A stretch of 64,000 bases of DNA from Dactylonectria macrodidyma (lineage: Eukaryota > Ascomycota > Sordariomycetes > Hypocreales > Nectriaceae). Each line of letters starts with the position of its first letter. The stretch's first letter is position 1. Below are positions 11,301 through 23,000 of this stretch, one piece after another. The notes beneath the pieces are model-generated. The model did not search any database. It was not told the origin of the DNA and saw only the letters and a list, made by a program, of their open reading frames with translations. The position numbers and the translations under genes are program-made. Location: positions 2,294,001 to 2,358,000 of the forward strand of contig JAGMUV010000007.1 in the NCBI GenBank assembly GCA_020744425.1, read 5' to 3'.

Positions 11301-14172
11301 CTCAGAGTCTTCTTGGACCAGAGGGAGTCCCCATCGCAGGGTTTTCCTTGACAAGCCCATGGATCCATCCGCCAGCCTATCCAGAGTCGCCGAGCTAGGA
11401 TGCTACAAATTCTTTCATGACCAAGCGGCTTGCCTGGACTGGGTCTGCAGTCCGGACAAGCACGTTGAGGTCGGTCTTCGGGATGTCGATCACTGGAGGC
11501 ACGCGGTGGCCGCACTGAGTCCCACGGCGTAGTGTAGTTTTGTCGCTCGCAGATGTGGAGCTTGGAGCGCGGAATGCGTAGCTTGACGCCATCTCCGAGT
11601 TTCCATGTTTTAGCGCAATCTCATTTTCCGGTGCCCTGCTATCGGTTATGTAGGATTGAGGCATAATGAATAACAAATGCTCTCTCAGCCAGTGCCCCAG
11701 AGTCGTATTACGCATCAACCCGCAAGCAACCTACCTACCTGCCGAAATTGGGAGAGACACGAACAATACAACCTATCAGGTCTAGAAATAGCATTGGATG
11801 GTTCTCTGGGTAGAAGTGTCAATATTGTGGTTTGAGCTACCACTTACATGCGTAGGTATGGATGGAGGGTCGGCTTGGCGGTGTCAAACCTTGAATGTCA
11901 TACCGAAAACTGCCGAGGGTTGTGTGTCATGCGTTGTGTCTGTGGCTACAGGTCTTTTCTTTGAAGGTCGTTGGTTCCATCGGGCTCGGCTGCTGAGGTT
12001 CAATCCCAAATGCTTTAGCACATGGTAGCAAGATCCCACGGCCTTTGCGTAGTAGCTGATGCATCTCGCAAACTCCGTAGAAATGTATGTTCAGAGGTTG
12101 GTGAGCGAGCAGAGGCTTAGGATGAATACAAGCACTAATTAGAGAGAATCTATCCGTATGACTGAGGGTACTATGCCTAGAAAAGAAAAACAGCGACCAC
12201 CTGAATAAGCTAGACGCCATGAGACAGGAGCAGACTGCCATTCTGAATAAGCATTCTGAGAAGTGACATGCTGAATTCGAGGTTTGACGGCAGCGCTGGC
12301 TTGTAAGCCGTGATGCTGCTGCATGGTGGCGCACATGGCGCGTTTACCTCATTCAGCAAGACTGACGGATTGAGGTTAGCTAGAAATCTTCAGTAGGCGG
12401 ATGGATCATGGATGCAACTCCACCAGGGACGGCACAAGGGCGCACAAACTCCTCCGCTCGAGTCGCTGCAGCATCCACAGGTTTGTGCAGGCATCTGCGG
12501 CCCCCGGGACGCCTGGGAAAGCCGGGCAAGGGAAGCAAGCAATGGGGGCCAATGATTATGACTAGGCACATTAATGAGAGGATGAGTTTGCCGTTTTGAA
12601 GCCGTTGATTTGGTACCAACCTGGGCAAGGATGGATACCGCCCGCTGTCACGAATCGCGGGACTTCGGAGCGTGACCATATCATGGGTATCTTCAGGTGC
12701 TGCTGTGCTGTGTATTGCGTATATGAGACTGGCTGGTACGGGCACAGACGATCTCTGATTGACAGTAGTGGCCAGTGGCAATGACGACTTGTCAAGCCGT
12801 CGCCACATGGCGTGGAAGCTCTAGGGGTGCCCGCCGAAGATAGCGGCAGTGTCAGGGACTGAGACGGGCTGGCTCGTAAGTGGTTTGCCATCGCAGCGAG
12901 CCCCAGTCAGCGTAAACAGGAGCCGTTCTCCCGCGGGTTAGGTCGAGATGGTACAGTAGGTAGCTTAGCCCCGTTTAGTTCTTGGTTCATGGCTGGCAAC
13001 ACTCTGCAGCAGTAGGCATGGGTGGACAAGGTGCAAGCAGCATCCACCATCTACCTAGGATAGGATGGTGTTTTAAGGGGCCATTGGGCCCTTAGTCCAT
13101 GGGGTTGGTTCTCCTCGGGCAACAGCACCCACTCTGGATGTATCCAGGGGGGCGACGCTGGAGACACTGGACGCTGGACACGAGTCACTACCGAACTGGT
13201 GACTGGCGGCGACACATTCACTGGGGGAGGGAGGCGATTAGCGGCTCGTTACACGTACTGTCGTGCTTCGTAGAAGCTGACAGAGCTGGACAGAGGCAGA
13301 CAGAGGCGTCGCATGTCCCTGACCAGTCCCTAATCCGGCCTGCCTGGCCGAAGCAGTAGGTAATTAACCCCCAGGATACAAGCACAGACGCACACTTCTG
13401 GTGGTCTTTTGATCCACTGAAGCCGGCAACGCGTAGGGCCGTCTTCCATGCCCTTGCAAGCTCCATGATCCATCCTTTCTTGGGCCTCAAGTTCCTCCTC
13501 CAGAGCCCTCAAGAGTCCCATGCTCCATTGCTCCCATGCTCCCACGCTACCGCGCTCCCACGCCCGTCCTGCCGTCGTCGACTCCACTCTCACGCCAACG
13601 CCAACCGCCCCTGCAAGGTAACCTGCAACCGATGCTGGCGCCTGCGCCGCCGCAAGCAAAGGCAAACCCATATTAATAAAAGCCTTCTTGCCCTGCCAAA
13701 CGGGTGTGGGCATTTCTCTTTGCGAAAGGGAAATGCTTTTTGCGCCGTCGCCCAACTCTGTCAATTCTTCCATCGCCATCGCTCCTGCCTTCCAGGCTGC
13801 ATTAACACGGCCGTCCCTTCCTCCGTCGCGCCTTCCGTTCCAGGTTTCTGCCGTGGGTTCGAGAACAACTGGAACCTCCGAACCTTCCTTCCGCGACGGC
13901 GGCCATCCCTGAATCCCATCCGAATTGCGAGCTCTACCTACTTAATACTTTGGCCAACCGATCGACGCCTCGACCAACCAACCAGGCGACGGACCGGGAT
14001 TCGGCCTCCGAACCTCTCATCTACTGCCTACGAAATATTCATCCCATCAATACCCACGCCGTCGTTCGACATCGCCTTTATAGCAACTCCTCCCGTTCGC
14101 GAACTCGCAGCTCTTCGCCTGCTCGATACGCTTTGGAGCTTCCTTTGTTCGACACCCCGCCCACCCACCAGA
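8322..14172. other. Long gene-free divergent region between spermidine synthase and G-alpha
   Basis: 5.85 kb between two divergent starts. The longest open frames here look accidental, with no conserved domain, no convincing ATG context and unrelated amino-acid content. A copy of the motif GTAC[AG]AAGTA is at 11289-11298 and a CCTACCTACCTGCC run is near 11731. The last 700 nt are pyrimidine-rich and are probably the G-alpha promoter and leader. Confidence 0.6.
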
Positions 14173-15509
14173 ATGTGCTTTGGCAGCCGAGACAAAGGTG
14201 ATCACGGCACCGCTCGCTCTCGCGAGCTCGACCGTCAGATCCGCCAGGATGAGAAGCGAATGTCCAAGGAAGTCAAGCTCCTCTTGCTTGGTATGTTTGG
14301 GTTCCAATCGCCCCCAACAAGCTTGTACTAATGCGCTTCGCAGGAGCTGGAGAGTCTGGCAAGTCGACCGTCTTGAAGCAGATGAAGCTCATCTATTCCG
14401 CAGGCTTCAGCAAGAACGAGAAGCTCGAGTGGAAGCCTGTAGTATTTAACAACATTGTCCAATCCTTCAAGGTCATTTTTGAGGCCATGGAGGAGCTTCA
14501 TATTCCCTTCGAGAACCCAGATAACGAGGTAGGTCACCCCACACTCCCTTCGTTCTGCTACTGCGCAGTTGCGGTGGAGCTGTAACGTAACAACACCCCT
14601 GTGAGACACCCCAGTTTGCTAATTGGCAGCACAGAAACACATGGCACATATCCTTGTAGATCATGAAATCAGCCCTCAAGAACGCATGCCCGAGGACTAC
14701 CTGGAACCTGTCAAATCGCTTTGGGCTGATAGCGGCGTCCGGACCGCCATCTCCAAGGGTAATGAGTATGCTCTACACGACAACCTCTCGTAGTAAGCAA
14801 CACGCCAACACTCCGATATGTGTATCAGCAAGCTAACTGCATCAAGCTTCATCGACGACATTGACAGGCTCTGGGCCGAGGACTTTGTACCAAACGACCA
14901 GGACTTGCTTCGCTCTCGACTAAGGACCACAGGTATTACCGAGACTATCTTTGATCTTGGCCAATTGACCTACCGAATGTTCGATGTCGGTGGTCAGCGA
15001 TCAGAGCGAAAGAAGTGGATTCACTGCTTCGAAAATGTCAACTGCCTGCTATTCCTTGTGGCCATCAGCGGCTATGACCAATGTCTCGTTGAAGACAAGG
15101 ACGGCGTAAGTTCAATCGATCATGCCAATCAGATCGAGTTGTTGAAGCTGACGTTGCGCTATAGAACCAAATGAATGAGGCCCTGATGCTGTGGGAATCG
15201 ATTGCCAACTCGCATTGGTTCATCAAATCGGCACTAATCCTATTCCTGAACAAGATGGATCTCTTCAAGGAGAAGCTGCCCAAGAGCCCCATCACAAACC
15301 ACGGATTTACCGATTACCACGGCCCTAAGGACGACTACAAGGCTGCTAGCAAATACTTTTTGGACAAGTTCCGTGCGTTGAACCGCAATACCGACAAGGA
15401 GATCTACGGACACTTTACCAACGCTACAGACACGAATCTTCTGAAGATTACCATGGCCTCAGTCCAGGACATGATCATTCAGCGGAACCTGAAGCAATTA
15501 ATACTATAG
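14173..15509 (+). CDS. gna-2: Heterotrimeric G-protein alpha subunit, group II (GNA-2-like)
   Basis: Five exons: 14173-14290, 14344-14528, 14635-14792, 14847-15105 and 15165-15509, giving 354 residues in one frame. Nucleotide-binding motifs are complete: P-loop GAGESGKS (40-47), switch I with R178 and T181 (RSRLRTTGIT), DVGGQ with Q204, NKMD, and TNATDT. The start MCFGSRDK lacks Gly2, so N-myristoylation is not expected, and Cys2 could be palmitoylated instead. The end (NLKQLIL) lacks the Cys at position -4 that pertussis toxin modifies. Both features match Neurospora GNA-2 and its relatives rather than GNA-1 (Gi-like) or GNA-3. Group II subunits have mild, partly redundant roles in growth, conidiation and cAMP signalling at the plasma membrane. 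The frame is open for 236 codons upstream of this ATG. Confidence 0.95.
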
Positions 15510-17360
15510 GGACCCTATGAGTTCACATTCACCACCTTCCGTATGCACACGCCATGCATTCGCGCACGCTTTACGGTCACACGAATTTACGAACCCTCGA
15601 TGGTTCCATTAGTACCTCGAACGTACTACAAGACAATCGAGAGGTTACGCACGTGTGTTTGGACTGGACGGCGTTGTCTTTCATATCCACGGGCAATTGG
15701 CTCTCGTGGTACAAAACATTGGCGACATAGAGCGACATCTCGGGCGGCCTCCTTTTTGAATTTATATGTACGATTTCGAAGCGCTAGCAGGACTTTTGGC
15801 TAGCTGAGTATGGTTGCATGTCTTTATATAACCCCCTCACCCCCGACCATGGGGCTACGGCATTGGAGTTTACCTGGTGCCGCATGTGAGGCGCTTGCCT
15901 GTTTGCATATGAGGATCTTGCTAGAGAGAGGTCTTCCGGAAATGACAAAGGCTCATGGGTCACTGGCATATGGCTTGGGCCTGGAAGACCAGATGACAGT
16001 TGTGGAGAGAACGACGAAGGGTAGAGTTGCTTGTTGGATTTCGCATGATACCTGGGTGGAAATGTTTTCAGCGCTCTGCAACATTTAGGCAGGGGAGGCA
16101 TACTTGTTTGTCAAGAGACATCTCCAAAATTACCATAAATACATAAGACGAATTGATAACTGGAAACGACATTCTGTCATGACACCCGGATTCAGTAATT
16201 GATCATAATTGACGTCTTCAGCTGCCAGGACGAGTGGCTGATATTATCCCCGCGAAAAATGGACCCCGCCGTCTGTGTGTTCATGCAGCCCACATAAGTT
16301 AAGGCATAGTGTGGCGTGCTGATCAAAAGTCGACGCGGGCCACTCGAAGGACTTTACTCCGTAGGATAATGGAGCTGAAAAAAAATCCGAGTGGGGAGAA
16401 TCGAAACTGTGTGGGTTTGGGTTGTCGCTGCATTCGATGAGGCATTGAGTTTACGATCAGGTATGAGACAAGTCAGGGGCGTTTTATGGCAGTTGGCCAA
16501 GGATTGCCCGGCGGTGACTTTCGGGGCAAATGAACAAATATGGTGCTGGAGGGTTTCCGCATAGTCATGGTCAGAATTGAGGCGACATTCGTGTCAAGTC
16601 GTCTCCAACTTCCCGTCACCCTGGTGGTCATGATGCTTGGTGCTGTTGGCGGTGTAGCTGGGGTCGGCGGGCCTTCAGATGACGCACTTTTTACTGAGAC
16701 AATGACGGAGTTATCATGCTACTATTTGGGTGAGAGGGTCTTCTAAAGGGAGCTTAGATAATCTATGCACTTTGTCTTCATAAGTTCCGTGTGTATATTT
16801 CTTGTGAATGGGACATTTTCTGGCGAGTTATCTTAATTTGGAGGTATGCTGGATCTCGAGCCCTAAGAAGGGCTTGACCGTGCTGCCTCTGAGTGTTTGG
16901 GATACTCTGAGGAGGGCGCACGCAACGATGGCAGAGATGCGAGTGGTGAGGAGGACACGGTGATTTAATTGCCTTTACGTGCGCCCTCTAGATGTTTTAC
17001 ATGGTGTTGGAGAAAGGTGTTGCTGAAGACGGCGGCGTGTTCCACAACCCTGCCTCAAAGGGACGAAGAAAAGAGAAGCGCTTTTGCCCAGTTGGCCTCA
17101 GTCTGAGCGTCTTCCTCAGCTGCCAGATTGGATTCTTGAAGCACCCTTTATTGTTCTTTTTTTCCTTCCTGGAGTTTTCTTCAAATGCCGAGGGCATGGG
17201 TGAATACGTAGCTGAAAGCGACCAATGAGAATAAGGGCATTATGGACTACCTATCCTGCCTCCCTCAAGGTTGCAAACCCCACCACATAAAGTTGCATCT
17301 CGCCCGCCCTCGTTCGCACACAACCTGCCAAGCTCTAAACGCCACATCCTCCCTCCGTAC
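15510..17360. other. Intergenic between G-alpha and MYG1
   Basis: 1.85 kb containing the G-alpha 3' flank and the MYG1 promoter. A pyrimidine-rich tract near 17150-17175 lies about 200 nt before MYG1. No additional gene is recognised. Confidence 0.55.
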
Positions 17361-18425
17361 ATGCTCCGCCGCCTCATCACCACCATGGCCGAATCCGCAC
17401 CCAAGCGCCTCAAGACGTCCGGTCCGCTGATCGGCACGCACAGCGGCCACTTCCACGCCGACGAGGCCCTGGCCGTCCACATGCTGCGCCTGCTGCCGGC
17501 CTACGCAGAGTCGAGCCTTGTGCGGACCCGCGACCCTGCGGTGCTGGAGACGTGCCACACCGTCGTCGACGTCGGCGGCGAGTATGACGCTGAGCGTCGC
17601 CGCTTCGATCACCACCAGCGCGGCTTCACCACCAGCTTCCCCGGCCGCCCGACCAAGCTGTCGAGTGCCGGCCTCGTCTTCCTACACTACGGCCGCGCCA
17701 TTGTCGCCCAGCGCCTGGGCCAGCCCGAGGACAGCCCTGACGTCGACCTACTGTACCGCCGCCTGTACGAGAACTTTGTTGAGGCCCTTGACGCCCATGA
17801 CAACGGCATCTCCGTCTATGACCCCAAGGGCATCGCCGCCGCGGGGCTCGAGAAGAAGTTTAGCGAGGGCGGTTTCGGCCTGGGTGCCATCGTCGGCCGC
17901 CTGAACCCCAAGTGGAACGACCCCGTGCCCGCTGACCGCGCCGAGGCCCAGGCCGCCGAGGACGCCCGCTTTGTCCAGGCCAGCCGCCGGATCGGCGAGG
18001 AATTCGACGCCGAGCTCGAGAACTACGCCGGCGCCTGGCTCCCGGCCCGCGCCATCGTCCAGGACGCCTTCGCCAAGCGTTTCCAATACGACGAGCAAGG
18101 TCGTATCCTTGTCCTCGAGGGCCAGTCCGTCCCGTGGAAGGACCACCTGTACGCCCTCGAGGACGGCACGCCCTCCGTGCTCTACGTGCTGTACCCTGAG
18201 AAGCCTGAGCCCGGCGCTAAGTGGCGCATCCAGTGCGTGCCCGAGAGCAAGGACTCGTTCGTGAGCCGCAAGCCCCTACCGGAGGCGTGGAGGGGCTTCC
18301 GGGACGAGGAGCTGGACGGCATCAGCTCCATCCCTGGCTGCGTCTTCGTCCACGCCGCTGGCTTCATTGGCGGCAACAAGACGTTTGAGGGCGCCAAGGA
18401 GATGGCCACCAAGGCCCTGGTTTAG
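17361..18425 (+). CDS. myg1: MYG1 family exonuclease (UPF0160, DHH-type)
   Basis: Single exon, 354 residues from the ATG at 17361. A second in-frame ATG at 17385 (Met9) gives 346 residues. The metal-binding motifs of the MYG1/DHH-like superfamily are present: GTHSGHFHADE (25-35), VVDVGGEYD (68-76), FDHHQ (82-86) and the later DAHDNGI. The C-terminal part, with VHAAGFIGG, is typical of the family. MYG1 proteins are 3'-5' RNA exonucleases found in the nucleus/nucleolus and in mitochondria, linking RNA processing in both. The short basic hydrophobic leader MLRRLITT before Met9 and the KRLK patch (16-18) would suit such dual targeting through alternative starts. The codon third positions are strongly GC-rich. 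It converges with igo1. Confidence 0.93.
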   Translation: MLRRLITTMAESAPKRLKTSGPLIGTHSGHFHADEALAVHMLRLLPAYAESSLVRTRDPAVLETCHTVVDVGGEYDAERRRFDHHQRGFTTSFPGRPTKLSSAGLVFLHYGRAIVAQRLGQPEDSPDVDLLYRRLYENFVEALDAHDNGISVYDPKGIAAAGLEKKFSEGGFGLGAIVGRLNPKWNDPVPADRAEAQAAEDARFVQASRRIGEEFDAELENYAGAWLPARAIVQDAFAKRFQYDEQGRILVLEGQSVPWKDHLYALEDGTPSVLYVLYPEKPEPGAKWRIQCVPESKDSFVSRKPLPEAWRGFRDEELDGISSIPGCVFVHAAGFIGGNKTFEGAKEMATKALV

Positions 18426-18622
18426 ATGTGCGATGAATATATCTGCAGGGGCGTACCGTGCAAACAATGTGAAAATACTTGGGATTCTGGTATTGGGGAC
18501 ATCACCGGTTGGGATGGGACAGTGAGGAAGGGCCTGTCCTCCAGGGGAAAAAAAAACTATACAATTGCGCTCGCTCTCTCTACACTATAAGATAAGTAAA
18601 TGACGAGAGTTTTGCCCTGACC

Positions 18623-18654
<32 letters not shown>

Positions 18655-19307
18655 TAGACATTTTATCGAGTTGATAAAACTTCATGTGTTATGCTTGACA
18701 CGACGATATCACTTTTAAAACAGAGTGTACCTTACTAAGTTGAAGCCTTACATCTATGGCGTTTCCTTTCCATATCTTCTTGGAAGGAGGTCATGAGGAG
18801 TACTCAAAAACTCCACTGTTGTACGTCAGTCAGCCAGTAATTGTGGTCGACCTTAATAACAGTCGTGCATTTTTTCACCCAAGCTGTAAATAGCGATGGG
18901 TCTATTCTCTCTAGAGGGAGGAGGAGAGTAGTCATAAAATCACATGTCCTTTCTTTTCTTTTTTTCTTTCCTATTTATTTTATATTTGGTCTCAAAGATT
19001 GTGAGTGGGAGACGACTTAGCAAAACGACGAAAGACAAGATAATTTCTTGGGAAACAGACGAAAAGAATTATCGAACCCCTAGAAAGCAACCTATCCGAT
19101 ATCACGGATCGAAACAAGTCCCTCCGTACGTACGAACTACATTTGCTTGTCCTTCCCAAACGCCAACAGCGCGATCCTCATAAGTCATCAAAAGCAAACC
19201 CTGTAATCCACAAACGGCTTCTTTCTTTCCCTCGGCCCTCTGGCTTCGTACAAACCGTAGCGTCCTCCTTTCGCACTGATTGTCCACACCAACTCGCGAG
19301 ACGCACC
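18426..19307. other. Convergent 3' region between MYG1 and igo1
   Basis: 882 nt with an A25 run at 18630-18654 and a T-rich stretch near 18950-18985. It should hold both 3' untranslated regions. No other gene is seen. Confidence 0.55.
18630..18654. repeat. Poly-A mononucleotide run (25 A)
   Basis: Twenty-five consecutive A residues about 205 nt after the MYG1 stop. It is probably a slippage-prone microsatellite. Confidence 0.9.
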
Positions 19308-20009
19308 TTACCTTCGGATGGGGATGGGTTCGCCGATGGGGGCGGGGGGGCCGGCGAGATCCTTGGGCTTGTCGGCATCCTGGTTCCCGTCCTGTTGGGT
19401 TTCGTCGGCGCTGGTCTCGCTCTTGAGGAAGCTACTCTCCTTGATGGGGCTGCCAGCTTGGATGCCGGGGATGGAAGGGTGCACGTGCTTGGTGCCAGCG
19501 CTGGAGCCGTTGGGCGAGGAGAGGTGGGGGATATTCTCGGGGACTGGGTGCTGGGAACCGACGGCACCGGCGTCGACGCCGTCGCCCTTGCCGGCCTTGG
19601 ACATGGCGTAGTCGCCCGAGTCGAAGTACTTGCGGTCCTTGAGGTGCTTGGCGAAGTGGTCGGAGCGGGAGGGGAGCTTTCCGTAGAGTCGGAAGAGACG
19701 CTGCTCCTCGGGGGAGAGCGACTACAGAGCGGGGACAGAGAGCGTCAGCATTTGCATCGAGGAGATAGAGAAAAGGCCGGGGGGCGTGCAAAGAAGACTA
19801 GGGAGAGAGCAACATATGTTCATGTTGTATGCGAGCGAGAGGATTTCGCGGGTCTCACGGGAGCATCTTGCGGTCGGTCGAGGTCGAGATGGAAGGACGC
19901 AGGGAGGAGGGGTAGCTGAGGCGGTTTTGCCAATGGCCTGGGCGGCGGTGCAGTGTTGGGCTGAGATGCTTACCTTGACGTCGACCTTGTTCTTCTGGTG
20001 AGGGTTCAT
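19308..20009 (-). CDS. igo1: Endosulfine family PP2A regulator (Igo1/ENSA)
   Basis: Two exons on the minus strand, 20009-19974 and 19721-19308, separated by a 252-nt GTAAGC...TAG intron. They encode 149 residues. The ENSA/ARPP-19 core is clear: LSPEEQRLFRLYGKLPS (14-30 region), then KYFDSGDYAMSKAGK, with Ser46 of FDSGDY as the site that Greatwall/Rim15-type kinases phosphorylate. The phosphorylated protein inhibits PP2A-B55, which controls mitotic entry in animals and quiescence or nutrient-starvation gene expression in yeast. The C-terminal half is disordered and Pro/Ser-rich. The chosen stop TAA at 19308 sits inside a good 5' splice-site sequence (AAG|GTAAGG), so a small extra 3' exon is possible. 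Igo1 is divergent from glutamate-cysteine ligase across 5.6 kb. Confidence 0.93.
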
Positions 20010-23000
20010 GGCTGGAGAAAGGAGCTGAACTGAGATGGTCTGAAGATGGTCGCAATAATCGAAGGCGTTGTCGAGCCTGTTCGTGTTGGGTCGTGGGTAC
20101 GGCCGCAGGTTGATCGTCAGAGGGATGAGGTTGGGAGGTTGTTTCGAGCCTGGGGGAATCTTGGAGCAGCAGCAAGCAGAGAGCAGCCAGGGCGAGCCCA
20201 GAGCCAGGGAGAGAGTGGGGCCGTGGCAGGTGGGGAGGACTGTGCCTGATTGGGCCGGACTGGGCTGCTGGAGGGTACGTAGGTGGGTGGGTTTGAGTGA
20301 TGTAACCAGCACCTTCAGTGGCTTATAGGGGTCTTTCACAGGGCGGTCGTTTGCAGGTAGCGGGGCGCGATCGCTGTTTCGGGGAGGACTGTGAAAGTCA
20401 CTGGGACGAAGGACAATGGGGGATCCTGGGCGTTGTGTGCAACCCGCTTGTCGTACTGGCTAAGTTAAATGTTGAGTTTTGACCAAGACCGTCCGACCGC
20501 GAGCTGATGATGTCGAGCGAGACCTCGTGGGTACGAAGTTGTTTATCAGGCACGTGTAGGTATGGGCAGTTACGTATGCCCTTGTTCGTGATATGACGCT
20601 GCTTGTGTCCGTTTAGTGTTTCGCGGGTGCGTGAGGAAAGTCACAGAGGGCGGCCTTGTGGCGGAGTGTTGGGTGATATATGTAACACGGTGCATTGTTG
20701 ATCTACTTGCTCCCGTGTTTATCTACCTTTGGACTGCGCAGTGTATGGCTCTTGTCGATCCTTGAGGGCTTAGCATTGCAGTGAATATCATGGGTCTGAT
20801 ACCTGATATCCATGCTTCAGTTGCCGCGCATTGTTCCCAAGCACGGCCTATCCCGGAGGATGCTGCACCGCCGGCCAAGCAACGAAGAGCGCCCAATCTC
20901 GACTGTTCAATAGGAAGAGGTTTTGCATGAAGAATGCACCCATCCACCCCCGAGCAAACATGAAAATGCTCCGTTGGCTGTTCCTCGGCCCTCCCCCTCC
21001 CCCCCTCTTGTGCAACCCAATCCTGGTCCCGGTTGGTTGGGATTTGACGGACGGTCCCACGGCCATGGCAACAGCACGCGTCCGAGACGACCCCCTAGGA
21101 CACACATGGCCCGCGGCATGGGGCTGGGATGGGTCGACTTCGATCACGGCCCACGACCATGGGATGGGTGACGCCCTTTGCTGAAGCAAACCTCCGGGTG
21201 GGTACGTCCACATCTCCAAACCCGTTCGGAGGCCCTTCAGTGGCCCTACTGAGTTGCTACAAGAGAGTACTCCGTCCGGATACGACAACTATGACTCTCA
21301 GTAGACGGGCTAACGTCTGGTTCCGGCTCGCCTCGGTTGGGTCTCTTTCGGGGGAAGCCTACGTTGGGCATCCGAGTTGCAAAATGGGTTTCTGCTTCCC
21401 CTTGCTTGTTGGGCACGCGCCAGAACCATGGCAATGATGGACGGAACACAATCAGTCAATGCCAGCCGGGAATGACATGTCTACCATGTCGGAGAGCCGC
21501 CGTCATTGGGCCGGATCGGGGGGACGTGCCAAACCCACGGTTGCTGGGCATGTTTGGACTGGCCCATGTTCGCTTTGTTTCGATTATGCGCCTGCCTACC
21601 TGCCTGCCAGCGATGCCAGCGCAAGTCGTCAGACCCGGCCGCTTGGACGGGACAGGGCAAGTAGACTGGCAGGGTAAAGATGCAATAATAAGAAGGAGGC
21701 TGCGGACTGTATCGAGGAGATGCCTCGTTAATGGCATGCGGTAGGTGGTCGAGCTGCTCGGCAAGTAGTTTAGTGTAGAATGCTGGGTTGGGTTGGCTCA
21801 CATGGCAACCTTTGGGCGCTATCAAACCACGAACGAGGCGGCACCGCCCAACACCATCCATCACTTACTACTGCCATCACTAACTAGCATTCGCTTCCAA
21901 CCACCAATTGGTGTTATGTGGCATTCCTCCAATAGCCTATCGCGACTAGCCATTCAGAGATGTCCGCCCTATCGTCACCACTCAACGATCTGGACTGTCG
22001 GCGTTTTCCCTCTTGTCCCATCCTCAATCCGCTGTGTTGGAATCACCGCGTACAAAGAGGTTCTCTCAACCCTCTCTTATTACCAAGCTATTGGGCTTGA
22101 TCAGCATAAGTCACACGAACCCTGCCGATTCTCGAAAACTTCGAACAAAACAGAAACGGGATCGTGATGGCACGCCCTGGACCATGGAGAGGATCGTCGT
22201 CGAGGGGGACCACTCGGTTCAGCCGTCCCTCGAAACGATAGAGTTCGCCGCCCGCCCGCTCGCTCATGCACCCCGCAGCCCGCCAGCGACCCTAACGCGG
22301 CGGCCGGGTGGAAAGATTTCGGTAATCAAGTAAAGTCGAACGCTCGGTCGAGGTGCCATCCGTCATAAGGAGTTGGTGCTTGGCCGCTGGGCGCGAGGGA
22401 TGGAGGGCTTGCTGGTGTGCCTGGGCGGCAACTTCGTATTGTGTCCAGAAGTGGATATTGGCATGAGCGCCATCAAGGTTTGGCTGGTTGCAAAGCCAGT
22501 GCCCCATGATCGATTGTTCAAATGCCATGGGTAGTTCCCAGCAAAGGCTGCTTCCGTCGAAGCTCCATGGAAGCAGCGTCTGAGTGAGTGTTCTTCCAGA
22601 AGACGACATGAACCTCGACCACCATCGGTGTTGTCGCTTGTTCCCGGAACGCCGAGACTTGCCCAAGTCCAGTTACCACGTAACGATGCAGCCATGCATC
22701 CAACACCTTGAAGATTGACCAATGGCCAAACTTGAGTCCGCCGGTCCGTCTCATTCGTCCTGGGGTGAAAATACCACGCTGCGAAGCTAGAGTGGCTAGC
22801 TCTTGGTTGACTTACTCGCGCGAGTTGCGTCCACACCCTTACCAAGAATCGCACCCATCCGCCCGTCGTTTTCAAGCTCCTCTCCCATTCTCCCAGGTCA
22901 ATAAGGCAACTCCTGTGGACGGCCAGTCTCCGCACTAGCAAAGATGTCATCCGATTGATTGTTTTGTTATCATCCCTGTCTCGCATCAGATCGATGAGAT

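Noticed and set aside
17361..18654. MYG1 as a retroposed gene (intronless, with A25 205 nt downstream)
   Set aside because: No flanking target-site duplication is seen. Many fungal genes are intronless and the A run fits an ordinary microsatellite.
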